Shown: positions 6,492 to 15,225 of the stretch, one piece after another
Numbering within the stretch: position 1 is the stretch's first letter
Layout: each line of letters begins with the position of its first letter
Origin: CBFFRJ01 sp051486985
GTDB taxonomy: Bacteria; Pseudomonadota; Gammaproteobacteria; Enterobacterales; Enterobacteriaceae
NCBI RefSeq assembly: GCF_051486985.1
Contig: NZ_JAHVDV010000002.1
Coordinates: forward strand, 186,001-250,000
Length of the DNA: 64,000 bases
Direction of reading: 5' to 3'
The notes under the pieces: model-generated
What the model saw: the letters and a program-made list of their open reading frames with translations, nothing else
Database searches by the model: none
Told to the model about the DNA's origin: nothing
Translations under genes and position numbers: made by a program

Positions 6492-9218
6492 ATGGCTACG
6501 ATTCATGTAGACGGCAAAGAATACGAGGTTAACGGTGCGGACAACCTGCTACAGGCATGTCTCTCACTGGGCCTTGATATTCCTTATTTTTGCTGGCATC
6601 CGGCGCTGGGCAGCGTGGGTGCGTGCCGCCAGTGTGCGGTGAAGCAATACCAGAACGCGGAAGACACGCGTGGTCGCCTGGTGATGTCCTGTATGACACC
6701 GGCAACCGAAGGCACTTTTATTTCTATTGATGATGCAGAGGCGAAACAATTCCGCGAGAGCGTCGTAGAGTGGTTGATGACCAACCATCCGCACGACTGC
6801 CCGGTCTGTGAAGAAGGGGGCAACTGCCACCTGCAGGATATGACGGTCATGACCGGTCATAGCTTCCGCCGTTATCGTTTTACGAAGCGTACCCACAGAA
6901 ACCAGGACCTGGGGCCGTTTATTTCTCACGAAATGAACCGCTGCATCGCCTGCTACCGCTGCGTGCGTTACTACAAAGATTATGCTGATGGCGTGGATCT
7001 GGGCGTTTATGGCGCACATGACAACGTCTACTTCGGTCGCCCGGAAGACGGGGTGCTCGAAAGCGAGTTCTCCGGTAACCTGGTTGAAATCTGCCCGACC
7101 GGCGTATTTACCGACAAGACGCACTCCGAGCGTTACAACCGTAAATGGGACATGCAGTTTGCGCCAAGCATCTGCCAGCAGTGTTCTCTGGGCTGTAACA
7201 CCAGCCCCGGTGAGCGTTACGGTGAACTGCGTCGTATTGAAAACCGTTATAACGGCTCCGTGAACCACTATTTCCTCTGCGACCGTGGCCGTTTTGGCTA
7301 TGGCTACGTGAACCTGAAAGACAGGCCGCGTCAGCCGGTTCAGCGTCGTGGCGATGATATCATCACCCTCAACGCCGAGCAGGCCATGCAGGGCGCAGCA
7401 GATATCCTGCGTCAGTCCAAAAAAGTGATTGGTATTGGTTCGCCGCGTGCAAGCGTTGAAAGCAACTTCGCCTTACGTGAGCTGGTGGGCGCTGAGAACT
7501 TCTATACCGGTATCGCGAAAGGCGAGCAGGAACGCCTGCAGATGATGCTCAAAGTGCTGCGTGAGGGCGGTATTCGTACCCCGACCCTGCGCGAAATTGA
7601 GTCTTATGATGCGGTGCTGGTTCTGGGTGAAGACATCACGCAAACCGGCGCACGTGTTGCGCTGGCGGTGCGTCAGGCCGTGAAAGGCAAGGCACGCGAA
7701 ATGGCAGCGGCGCAAAAGGTAGCTGACTGGCAGATTGCCGCCATCCTGAACATTGGTCAGCGTGCAAAACATCCGCTGTTTGTCACCAACGTCGACACTA
7801 CCCGTCTGGACGATATCGCCGCGTGGACCTACTGCGCACCGGTTGAAGATCAGGCGCGACTGGGTTATGCCATTGCCCATGCACTCGATGAAAATGCCCC
7901 TGCAGTAGAGGGCATCAGCCGTGATCTGCAAAACAAAATCGACGTCGTGGTTCAGGCGCTGGCTGGCGCGAAGAAACCGCTGATTATCTCCGGCACTAAT
8001 AACGGTAGCGTGGATGTCATTCAGGCGGCGGCTAACGTTGCCAGGGCACTGAAAACGCGTGGTGCGGACGTCGGCGTCACCATGATTGCCCGTTCTACCA
8101 ACAGCGTCGGGCTTGGCATGATTGGCGGTGGCTCGCTTGATGAGGCGCTGAACGAACTGGAAACCGGTGCGGCAGATGCCGTGGTGGTGCTGGAAAACGA
8201 TCTGCATCGTCATGCGTCCGCCACCCGTGTGAACGCCGCGCTGGCTAAAGCGCCGTTGGTACTGGTTATTGACCATCAACGCACGGCGATTATGGATCAT
8301 GCGCATCTGGTGCTCTCCGCTGCCAGCTTTGCAGAAAGTGACGGCACGGTTATCAACAATGAAGGCCGCGCGCAGCGCTTCTTCCAGGTGTATGACCCGT
8401 CCTATTACGACAGCAAAAACATCATGCTTGAAAGCTGGCGCTGGCTGCACTCCCTGCACAGCACGGTGCAAAACCGTGAGGTGGACTGGACGCAGCTTGA
8501 CCATGTGATTGATGCCGTTGTTGAGAAGCTGCCGCACCTGGCCGGCATCAAAGATGCAGCACCTGATGCAAGCTTCCGCATTCGCGGTCAGAAACTGGCG
8601 CGTGAACCGCACCGTTACAGTGGCCGTACTGCGATGCGCGCCAACATTAGCGTGCACGAACCGCGTCAACCGCAGGATAAAGACACCATGTTCGCCTTCT
8701 CAATGGAAGGGAACAACCAGCCATCCGCACCGCGCTCGCAAATTCCATTTGCCTGGGCACCAGGCTGGAACTCACCGCAGGCGTGGAACAAGTTCCAGGC
8801 TGAGGTCGGGGGGCACCTGCGTCATGGCGATCCTGGTGTGCGTCTGTTTGAAGCCTCGGAAAGTGGTCTCGATTACTTCACTCACGTACCCGCGAGCTTC
8901 GAAGCGCAGGACGGGCAGTGGCTGATCGCCCCTTACTATCATCTGTTTGGTAGTGACGAAATGTCTCAGCGCTCCCCGGTCTTCCAGAGCCGTATGCCGC
9001 AACCCTATATCAAACTCAACCCGGCCGATGCCGCGAAGTTGGGGGTGAATGCCGGTGCGCGTATCTCCTTTAGTTACGACGGCCAGACGCTCAGCCTTCC
9101 GCTTGAGCTGTCCGAAAAGCTGACGGCAGGGCAGGTTGGTTTACCGATGGGCATGCCGGGCATCGCGCCGGTGCTCGCGGGTGCTCGTCTTGAAAATCTG
9201 CAGGAGGCGCAAGCATGA
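6492..9218 (+). CDS. nuoG: NADH:quinone oxidoreductase subunit NuoG
   Basis: NuoG (75-kDa subunit) is the largest peripheral subunit and carries clusters N1b, N4, N5 and the extra N7. Visible ligands are the N-terminal ferredoxin-like domain (PYFCWHPALGSVGACRQC and a later Cys), HDCPVCEEGGNCHLQ, CIACYRCVRY, and the N7 set CQQCSLGC. The rest is a molybdopterin-oxidoreductase-like fold without cofactor. I chose the ATG at 6492 (MATIHVDGKEY, 908 residues as in E. coli). The upstream ATG at 6486 is only one base from the GGAAG ribosome-binding site, while 6492 has seven bases of spacing. It overlaps nuoH by four bases. Confidence 0.97.
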   Translation: MATIHVDGKEYEVNGADNLLQACLSLGLDIPYFCWHPALGSVGACRQCAVKQYQNAEDTRGRLVMSCMTPATEGTFISIDDAEAKQFRESVVEWLMTNHPHDCPVCEEGGNCHLQDMTVMTGHSFRRYRFTKRTHRNQDLGPFISHEMNRCIACYRCVRYYKDYADGVDLGVYGAHDNVYFGRPEDGVLESEFSGNLVEICPTGVFTDKTHSERYNRKWDMQFAPSICQQCSLGCNTSPGERYGELRRIENRYNGSVNHYFLCDRGRFGYGYVNLKDRPRQPVQRRGDDIITLNAEQAMQGAADILRQSKKVIGIGSPRASVESNFALRELVGAENFYTGIAKGEQERLQMMLKVLREGGIRTPTLREIESYDAVLVLGEDITQTGARVALAVRQAVKGKAREMAAAQKVADWQIAAILNIGQRAKHPLFVTNVDTTRLDDIAAWTYCAPVEDQARLGYAIAHALDENAPAVEGISRDLQNKIDVVVQALAGAKKPLIISGTNNGSVDVIQAAANVARALKTRGADVGVTMIARSTNSVGLGMIGGGSLDEALNELETGAADAVVVLENDLHRHASATRVNAALAKAPLVLVIDHQRTAIMDHAHLVLSAASFAESDGTVINNEGRAQRFFQVYDPSYYDSKNIMLESWRWLHSLHSTVQNREVDWTQLDHVIDAVVEKLPHLAGIKDAAPDASFRIRGQKLAREPHRYSGRTAMRANISVHEPRQPQDKDTMFAFSMEGNNQPSAPRSQIPFAWAPGWNSPQAWNKFQAEVGGHLRHGDPGVRLFEASESGLDYFTHVPASFEAQDGQWLIAPYYHLFGSDEMSQRSPVFQSRMPQPYIKLNPADAAKLGVNAGARISFSYDGQTLSLPLELSEKLTAGQVGLPMGMPGIAPVLAGARLENLQEAQA

Positions 9219-10192
9219 GTTGGTTAACACCGGATGTTATCGACATTCTGTTAAGCATCCTGAAAGCGGTCGTCATTTTGCTGGTGGTGGTCACCTGTGG
9301 CGCGCTCATGAGTTTTGGTGAGCGTCGTCTGCTGGGGCTGTTCCAGAATCGTTACGGACCGAACCGCGTAGGCTGGGGTGGCTCACTCCAGATCGTCGCG
9401 GACATGATCAAGATGTTCTTCAAAGAAGACTGGGTGCCGAAATTTACGGACCGCATGATCTTTACCCTTGCGCCGGTCATTGCATTCACCTCGCTGCTGC
9501 TGGCCTTCGCTATCGTTCCGGTCAGCCCTAACTGGGTGGTTGCCGACCTCAACATCGGGATTTTGTTCTTCCTGATGATGGCCGGCCTCGCGGTGTATGC
9601 GGTGCTGTTCGCGGGCTGGTCGAGTAACAACAAATACTCCCTGCTAGGGGCAATGCGTGCATCTGCGCAAACCCTGAGCTACGAAGTGTTTCTTGGCCTC
9701 TCCCTGATGGGCGTAGTGGCGCAAGCCGGTTCCTTTAATATGACCGACATCGTCAACAACCAGGCTGATATCTGGAACGTCATCCCGCAGTTCTTTGGTT
9801 TTATTACCTTTGCGATTGCCGGCGTGGCAGTGTGTCACCGCCATCCCTTTGACCAGCCCGAAGCCGAGCAGGAGCTCGCTGATGGTTACCACATCGAATA
9901 TTCCGGTATGAAATTCGGTCTGTTCTTTGTCGGGGAATACATTGGGATTGTGACCATCTCAGCATTGATGGTGACGCTGTTCTTCGGTGGCTGGCACGGC
10001 CCGTTCTTACCGCCATTCCTCTGGTTCGCGATCAAAACCGCGTTCTTTATGGTGATGTTCATTTTGATTCGCGCAGCGTTACCCCGTCCTCGTTATGACC
10101 AGGTAATGTCTTTCGGCTGGAAAGTCTGCCTGCCGCTGACGCTTCTCAATTTGTTGGGCACGGCGGCTGTCATTCTCTGGCAAGCGCAATAA
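9215..10192 (+). CDS. nuoH: NADH:quinone oxidoreductase subunit NuoH
   Basis: NuoH (ND1 homologue) is the membrane subunit that forms most of the quinone-binding tunnel and links electron transfer to proton translocation. It has 325 residues with about eight transmembrane helices. Conserved motifs are GERRLLGLFQNRYGPNRVG after TM1 and the acidic loop HPFDQPEAEQELADGYHIEY. Length and start (MSWLTPDVIDILL) agree with E. coli. Confidence 0.98.
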   Translation: MSWLTPDVIDILLSILKAVVILLVVVTCGALMSFGERRLLGLFQNRYGPNRVGWGGSLQIVADMIKMFFKEDWVPKFTDRMIFTLAPVIAFTSLLLAFAIVPVSPNWVVADLNIGILFFLMMAGLAVYAVLFAGWSSNNKYSLLGAMRASAQTLSYEVFLGLSLMGVVAQAGSFNMTDIVNNQADIWNVIPQFFGFITFAIAGVAVCHRHPFDQPEAEQELADGYHIEYSGMKFGLFFVGEYIGIVTISALMVTLFFGGWHGPFLPPFLWFAIKTAFFMVMFILIRAALPRPRYDQVMSFGWKVCLPLTLLNLLGTAAVILWQAQ

Positions 10193-10205
10193 GGGGCTTA
10201 AGACC

Positions 10206-10748
10206 ATGACTTTAAAAGAAATACTCGTGGGCTTCGGCACCCAGGTGCGCAGTATCTGGATGATCGGCCTGCATGCGTTTGCTAAACGCGAAACCCGTAT
10301 GTACCCGGAAGAGCCGGTCTATTTACCGCCGCGCTACCGTGGACGTATTGTTCTGACCCGTGACCCGGATGGTGCCGAGCGCTGTGTTGCCTGTAACCTG
10401 TGTGCGGTCGCCTGTCCGGTAGGGTGTATCTCCCTGCAAAAAGCAGAAACCAAAGACGGACGCTGGTATCCGGAGTTCTTCCGCATCAACTTCTCACGCT
10501 GCATCTTCTGCGGTATGTGTGAAGAGGCGTGCCCGACGACCGCTATCCAGCTGACGCCGGATTTTGAAATGGGTGAGTACAAACGTCAGGATCTGGTTTA
10601 CGAAAAAGAGGATCTGCTGATCTCCGGTCCGGGCAAATACCCGGAATATAACTTCTACCGGATGGCAGGTATGGCAATCGACGGCAAAGATAAGGGCGAA
10701 GCGCAGAACGAAGCCAAGCCTATCGACGTCAAGAGCCTGTTACCGTAA
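10206..10748 (+). CDS. nuoI: NADH:quinone oxidoreductase subunit NuoI
   Basis: NuoI (TYKY homologue) is an 8Fe ferredoxin-type subunit holding clusters N6a and N6b, on the electron path to N2. The two CxxCxxCxxxCP ligand sets are clear: CVACNLCAVACPVGC (near residue 60) and CIFCGMCEEACPTT (near 99). It has 180 residues as in E. coli, and its start lies 13 bases after nuoH. An amphipathic N-terminal helix (IWMIGLHAFAKRETRMYP) would rest on the membrane. Confidence 0.98.
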   Translation: MTLKEILVGFGTQVRSIWMIGLHAFAKRETRMYPEEPVYLPPRYRGRIVLTRDPDGAERCVACNLCAVACPVGCISLQKAETKDGRWYPEFFRINFSRCIFCGMCEEACPTTAIQLTPDFEMGEYKRQDLVYEKEDLLISGPGKYPEYNFYRMAGMAIDGKDKGEAQNEAKPIDVKSLLP

Positions 10749-10759
10749 GGAGAGGGGCA

Positions 10760-11314
10760 ATGGAGTTCGCTTTTTATATCTGTGGCCTGGTTGCCATCCT
10801 GACGACACTGCGGGTGATAACCCACACCAATCCGGTGCACGCTTTGCTGTACCTGATTGTGTCGTTGCTGGCTATTGCAGGGGTCTTCTTCTCATTAGGT
10901 GCCTACTTTGCGGGTGCGCTGGAAATCATCGTTTACGCAGGGGCCATTATGGTGCTGTTTGTGTTCGTGGTGATGATGCTCAACCTGGGCGGTTCTGAAA
11001 TCGAACAAGAACGCCAGTGGCTGAAACCGCAGGTGTGGATTGGCCCGGCCATCTTGTCGGCTGTTCTGCTGGGCGTAATCATTTACGCCATTACCGGCAT
11101 TAATGACCAGGGTATTGACGGTACGCCAATTGGCGCGAAAGCCGTCGGTATCACGCTGTTTGGACCTTATGTCCTCGCAGTAGAGCTGGCGTCAATGCTG
11201 CTGTTGGCGGGTCTGGTTGTGGCCTTCCATGTTGGTCGTGAAGACCGACAGGGTGAGGTGCTGAGCAACCGTACGGACGATCGCCCGAAAAGAAAAACGG
11301 AGGAGCATGCATGA
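10760..11314 (+). CDS. nuoJ: NADH:quinone oxidoreductase subunit NuoJ
   Basis: NuoJ (ND6 homologue) is a five-helix membrane subunit of complex I; its TM3 takes part in conformational coupling. It has 184 residues. Hydrophobic segments are visible from residue 1 to about 165, followed by a charged C-terminal tail rich in Arg, Asp and Lys. The motif EIIVYAGAIMVLFVFVVMML is the conserved ND6 signature. SD AAGGAGAGGGG precedes the start. The stop overlaps nuoK by four bases. Confidence 0.98.
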   Translation: MEFAFYICGLVAILTTLRVITHTNPVHALLYLIVSLLAIAGVFFSLGAYFAGALEIIVYAGAIMVLFVFVVMMLNLGGSEIEQERQWLKPQVWIGPAILSAVLLGVIIYAITGINDQGIDGTPIGAKAVGITLFGPYVLAVELASMLLLAGLVVAFHVGREDRQGEVLSNRTDDRPKRKTEEHA

Positions 11315-11613
11315 TCCCCTTACAACATGGACTGATCCTTGCCGCGATCCTGTTTGTTCTCGGGCTGACGGGTCTTGTCATTCGACGCAACCTGCTGTTT
11401 ATGCTGATTGGTCTTGAAATTATGATCAATGCGGCCGCCCTGGCATTTGTCGTGGCGGGCAGCTATTGGGGCCAGACCGACGGTCAGGTGATGTACATCC
11501 TCGCCATTAGCCTCGCCGCTGCGGAAGCAAGCATTGGCCTGGCGTTGCTGCTGCAACTCCATCGTCGCCGCCAGAATCTGAATATCGATTCAGTAAGTGA
11601 GATGCGTGGATGA
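11311..11613 (+). CDS. nuoK: NADH:quinone oxidoreductase subunit NuoK
   Basis: NuoK (ND4L homologue) is a 100-residue, three-helix membrane subunit. The two buried glutamates needed for proton translocation in E. coli (Glu36 and Glu72) are present in LIGLEIMINAAAL and LAAAEASIGLALLL. It overlaps nuoJ and nuoL by four bases each, giving tight coupling of nuoJKL. Confidence 0.98.
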   Translation: MIPLQHGLILAAILFVLGLTGLVIRRNLLFMLIGLEIMINAAALAFVVAGSYWGQTDGQVMYILAISLAAAEASIGLALLLQLHRRRQNLNIDSVSEMRG

Positions 11614-13451
11614 ACATGCTCGCCTTAACCATTATTTTTCCTTTAATTGGCTTTTTGCTGCTCGCCTTCTCTCGTGGACGCTGGTCTGAAAACCTCTCTG
11701 CCACGGTGGGAATGGGTTCTATTGGCCTGGCGGCTCTGGTCACCGCCATTGCAGGCGTGGATTTCTTTAACAACGGTCGTCAGGTCTTTACGCTGCCGTT
11801 GTGGACCTGGATGTCCGTTGGCGATTTCAACATCAGCTTTAGCCTGGTGCTGGATGGCCTGTCGCTGACCATGCTTTCCGTGGTCACTGGCGTCGGCTTC
11901 CTTATCCATATGTTCGCCTCCTGGTATATGCGCGGTGAAGAGGGGTATTCCCGCTTCTTCGCCTACACCAACCTGTTTATCGCCAGCATGGTGATTCTGG
12001 TACTGGCGGATAACCTGCTGCTGATGTACCTCGGCTGGGAAGGGGTGGGTCTGTGTTCCTATCTGCTGATCGGGTTCTACTACACCGATCCGAAGAATGG
12101 TGCCGCAGCCATGAAAGCGTTTGTCGTGACCCGCGTGGGTGACGTCTTCCTCGCCTTCGCACTGTTCATTCTTTATAACGAACTGGGCACCCTGAACTTC
12201 CGGGAGATGGTTGAACTGGCACCGGCGCACTTCGCAAACGGCAACACGATGCTGTGGTGGGCGACGCTGATGCTGCTGGGCGGGGCGGTTGGTAAATCCG
12301 CGCAGCTGCCGTTGCAGACCTGGCTTGCCGATGCGATGGCGGGTCCGACACCTGTTTCAGCGCTTATCCACGCGGCTACCATGGTCACCGCCGGGGTCTA
12401 CCTGATTGCCCGTACTCACGGCCTGTTCCTGATGACCCCGGAGATTCTGCATCTGGTAGGTATCGTCGGGGCAGTGACCCTGGTGCTGGCAGGTTTTGCT
12501 GCGCTGGTTCAAACCGACATCAAACGCGTTCTCGCTTACTCCACCATGAGCCAGATTGGCTACATGTTCCTGGCGCTGGGCGTGCAGGCATGGGATGCGG
12601 CGATTTTCCATCTGATGACGCATGCGTTCTTTAAAGCGCTGCTGTTCCTCTCGTCTGGTTCGGTGATTCTGGCCTGCCACCACGAGCAGAACATCTTTAA
12701 GATGGGGGGTCTGCGTAAATCCATTCCGCTGGTTTACGCCTGCTTCCTGGTGGGTGGCGCGGCGCTGGCGGCCCTGCCGTTGATTACCGCAGGCTTCTTC
12801 AGTAAGGATGAAATCCTTGCCGGGGCTATGGCAAACGGACACATCAACCTGATGGTTGCAGGGCTGGTCGGTGCGTTCATGACCTCGCTCTATACGTTCC
12901 GTATGATTTTCATCGTCTTCCACGGGAAAGAACAAATTCATGCGCATGCAGGGAAGGGGATAACCCACCATCTGCCACTGATTGTGCTGCTGATTCTCTC
13001 TACCTTCGTGGGCGCAATGATTGTACCGCCGTTGCACGGTGTTTTGCCTGAAACGACTGAGCTTGAGCATGGCCATGTGATGATGCTTGAAATCACCTCG
13101 GGTGTGGTGGCGATTGCTGGCATCCTGATTGCTGCGTGGCTGTGGCTAGGCAAACGTACGCTGGTGACATCTGTTGCCAACAGCGCACCGGGCCGCCTGC
13201 TGGGTACCTGGTGGTACAACGCCTGGGGCTTCGACTGGCTCTACGATCTCATCTTCGTGAAGCCGTTCCTCGGCATTGCGTGGCTGCTGAAGCGTGACCC
13301 GCTGAATGCCTTGATGAACATCCCGGCCATCCTTTCTCGCTTTGCAGGCAAAGGTCTGCTGCTTAGTGAGAGTGGGTATTTGCGCTGGTATGTGGCATCC
13401 ATGAGCATCGGGGCCGTCGTGATTCTGGCGCTGTTGCTGGTATTGCGTTGA
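11610..13451 (+). CDS. nuoL: NADH:quinone oxidoreductase subunit NuoL
   Basis: NuoL (ND5 homologue) is the distal antiporter-like proton-pumping subunit, with a long amphipathic lateral helix along the membrane arm. It has 613 residues, identical in length to E. coli. The Mrp-type core is visible: LGWEGVGLCSYLLIGFY (conserved Glu), KSAQLPLQTWLADAMAGPTPVSALIHAATMVTAG (split here: KSAQLPLQTWLADAM, then PTPVSALIHAATMVTAG), DIKRVLAYSTMSQIGYM and FFKALLFL. It is followed not by nuoM but by 238 bases containing a REP and a second palindromic element. Confidence 0.97.
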   Translation: MNMLALTIIFPLIGFLLLAFSRGRWSENLSATVGMGSIGLAALVTAIAGVDFFNNGRQVFTLPLWTWMSVGDFNISFSLVLDGLSLTMLSVVTGVGFLIHMFASWYMRGEEGYSRFFAYTNLFIASMVILVLADNLLLMYLGWEGVGLCSYLLIGFYYTDPKNGAAAMKAFVVTRVGDVFLAFALFILYNELGTLNFREMVELAPAHFANGNTMLWWATLMLLGGAVGKSAQLPLQTWLADAMAGPTPVSALIHAATMVTAGVYLIARTHGLFLMTPEILHLVGIVGAVTLVLAGFAALVQTDIKRVLAYSTMSQIGYMFLALGVQAWDAAIFHLMTHAFFKALLFLSSGSVILACHHEQNIFKMGGLRKSIPLVYACFLVGGAALAALPLITAGFFSKDEILAGAMANGHINLMVAGLVGAFMTSLYTFRMIFIVFHGKEQIHAHAGKGITHHLPLIVLLILSTFVGAMIVPPLHGVLPETTELEHGHVMMLEITSGVVAIAGILIAAWLWLGKRTLVTSVANSAPGRLLGTWWYNAWGFDWLYDLIFVKPFLGIAWLLKRDPLNALMNIPAILSRFAGKGLLLSESGYLRWYVASMSIGAVVILALLLVLR

Positions 13452-13463
13452 GTTTGTTGGCTT

Positions 13464-13496
13464 GCCGGATGGCGCTGCGCTTATCCGGCCTACAAA
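13464..13496 (+). repeat. REP (palindromic unit) after nuoL
   Basis: GCCGGAT at 13464-13470 pairs with ATCCGGC at 13483-13489 around a GCGCTGCGC core, followed by CTACAAA. This is the classic repetitive extragenic palindrome of enterobacteria. Lying 13 bases after the nuoL stop inside the operon, it would form a stable hairpin in the mRNA and could protect the upstream message or be a gyrase/IHF/Pol I-binding BIME unit. Confidence 0.85.
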
Positions 13497-13529
13497 CCCA
13501 TAACTATTTTAGAATTCGTTGAAAATCTG

Positions 13530-13665
13530 TTCCTGAAGTACAGGCGTCATCGGCGAAGTCAGACCGGAGACCGCCAGCGCAGAGCAACCGGAGCGTACTT
13601 GAGTACGTGAGGAGTGCGAGCACTGCCGGGATTCGGGCTGGCAAGCGAGACAGCCTGAGCAGGAG
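13530..13665 (+). repeat. Second palindromic element between nuoL and nuoM (family uncertain)
   Basis: The segment contains the perfect inverted repeat CGTACT-TG-AGTACG near 13591-13606 inside a longer imperfectly symmetric, GC-rich stretch (CAACCGGAGCG, GTGAGGAGTGCGAGCACTGCCGGG). The texture resembles enterobacterial intergenic repeats (ERIC-like or boxC-like), but I could not assign it to a family from memory. The final bases before nuoM (AAGGGACATACTTAGCT) supply its ribosome-binding site. Confidence 0.5.
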
Positions 13666-13689
13666 TAAATATAAGGGACATACTTAGCT

Positions 13690-15219
13690 ATGTTATTACC
13701 CTGGTTGATATTAATTCCCTTTATCGGCGGCTTCCTGTGCTGGCAGACCGAACGCTTCGGCGTGAAGCTGCCGCGCTGGATAGCGCTGATTACCATGGGA
13801 CTGACGCTGGCGCTTGGTCTGCAACTGTGGTTGCAGGGCGGCTATTCACTGACGCAATCTGCGGGTATCCCACAGTGGCAGTCGGAGTTTTTACTCCCCT
13901 GGATCCCGCGCTTTGGCATCAATATCCATTTAGCGCTGGACGGTTTGTCCCTGCTGATGGTGGTGCTGACCGGCTTCCTCGGCGTTCTGGCGGTACTGTG
14001 TTCCTGGCGTGAGATCGAAAAATACCAGGGCTTCTTCCACCTGAACCTGATGTGGATCCTTGGCGGCGTCATTGGCGTGTTCCTTGCCATCGATCTGTTC
14101 CTGTTCTTCTTCTTCTGGGAGATGATGCTGGTGCCGATGTACTTCCTGATCGCACTCTGGGGCCACAAAGCCTCTGACGGGAAGACACGTATTACCGCAG
14201 CCACTAAGTTCTTCATCTATACCCAGGCGAGTGGTCTGGTGATGCTGATTGCGATTCTGGCGCTGGTACTGGTGCATCACAACGCGACGGGCGCCTGGAC
14301 CTTCGATTATGAAGATCTGCTGAAAACGCCTATGTCTTCTGGCGTGGAATATCTACTGATGCTCGGCTTCTTTATCGCCTTCGCGGTGAAAATGCCGGTG
14401 GTACCATTGCACGGCTGGCTGCCTGACGCGCACTCGCAGGCACCCACCGCAGGTTCCGTTGACCTCGCCGGTATCTTGCTGAAAACCGCGGCCTACGGTC
14501 TGCTGCGCTTCGCGCTGCCGCTGTTCCCGAACGCTTCGGCAGAGTTTGCGCCTGTCGCCATGTGGCTGGGTGTGATTGGTATCTTCTACGGCGCATGGAT
14601 GGCGTTCACCCAGTACGACATCAAACGTCTGATTGCCTACACCTCCGTTTCCCACATGGGCTTCGTACTGATTGCTATCTACACCGGTAGCCAGTTGGCT
14701 TACCAGGGTGCGGTGATTCAGATGATTGCGCATGGTCTGTCCGCAGCGGGTCTCTTCATCCTGTGCGGCCAGTTGTACGAGCGCCTGCATACTCGTGATA
14801 TGCGCATGATGGGTGGACTCTGGAGCAAGATTAAGTGGTTGCCTGCACTCTCCATGTTCTTTGCCGTTGCCACGCTCGGGATGCCGGGGACGGGTAACTT
14901 CGTTGGCGAGTTCATGATCCTGTTCGGTAGCTACCAGGTGGTTCCGGTGATCACCGTCATCTCCACCTTTGGCCTGGTGTTTGCGTCTGTTTACTCACTG
15001 GCGATGCTGCATCGCGCTTACTTCGGTAAAGCAAAAAGCGAGATTGCCAGTAAAGCGTTGCCAGGGATGTCACTGCGAGAGCTGTTGATGATTCTGTCGC
15101 TGGTTGTACTTCTGGTACTGCTTGGCTTCTATCCGCAGCCGATTCTGGATACCTCGCATTCTGCGATGAGTAATATCCAGCAGTGGTTTGTTAATTCTGT
15201 TTCTACTACAAGGCCGTAA
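13690..15219 (+). CDS. nuoM: NADH:quinone oxidoreductase subunit NuoM
   Basis: NuoM (ND4 homologue) is the second antiporter-like proton-pumping subunit, with 509 residues and about 14 transmembrane helices. The key glutamate is in LFFFFWEMMLVPMYFLI, and the essential lysine in AFAVKMPVVPLHGWLPDAHS. DIKRLIAYTSVSHMGFV is the conserved helix-breaking segment. Start and length match E. coli. An AAGGGA ribosome-binding site lies 13 bases upstream, a rather long spacing. nuoN follows after six bases. Confidence 0.98.
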   Translation: MLLPWLILIPFIGGFLCWQTERFGVKLPRWIALITMGLTLALGLQLWLQGGYSLTQSAGIPQWQSEFLLPWIPRFGINIHLALDGLSLLMVVLTGFLGVLAVLCSWREIEKYQGFFHLNLMWILGGVIGVFLAIDLFLFFFFWEMMLVPMYFLIALWGHKASDGKTRITAATKFFIYTQASGLVMLIAILALVLVHHNATGAWTFDYEDLLKTPMSSGVEYLLMLGFFIAFAVKMPVVPLHGWLPDAHSQAPTAGSVDLAGILLKTAAYGLLRFALPLFPNASAEFAPVAMWLGVIGIFYGAWMAFTQYDIKRLIAYTSVSHMGFVLIAIYTGSQLAYQGAVIQMIAHGLSAAGLFILCGQLYERLHTRDMRMMGGLWSKIKWLPALSMFFAVATLGMPGTGNFVGEFMILFGSYQVVPVITVISTFGLVFASVYSLAMLHRAYFGKAKSEIASKALPGMSLRELLMILSLVVLLVLLGFYPQPILDTSHSAMSNIQQWFVNSVSTTRP

Positions 15220-15225
15220 AGCGCT

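Noticed and set aside
7473..8669. 398-codon open frame on the minus strand inside nuoG
   Set aside because: It is antisense to a highly conserved enzyme gene with strong codon bias; the translation has no recognisable family, and such frames are common opposite GC-rich genes.
11643..12230. 195-codon minus-strand frame inside nuoL
   Set aside because: Antisense to conserved transmembrane coding sequence; translation rich in His, Gln and Arg, typical of shadow frames.
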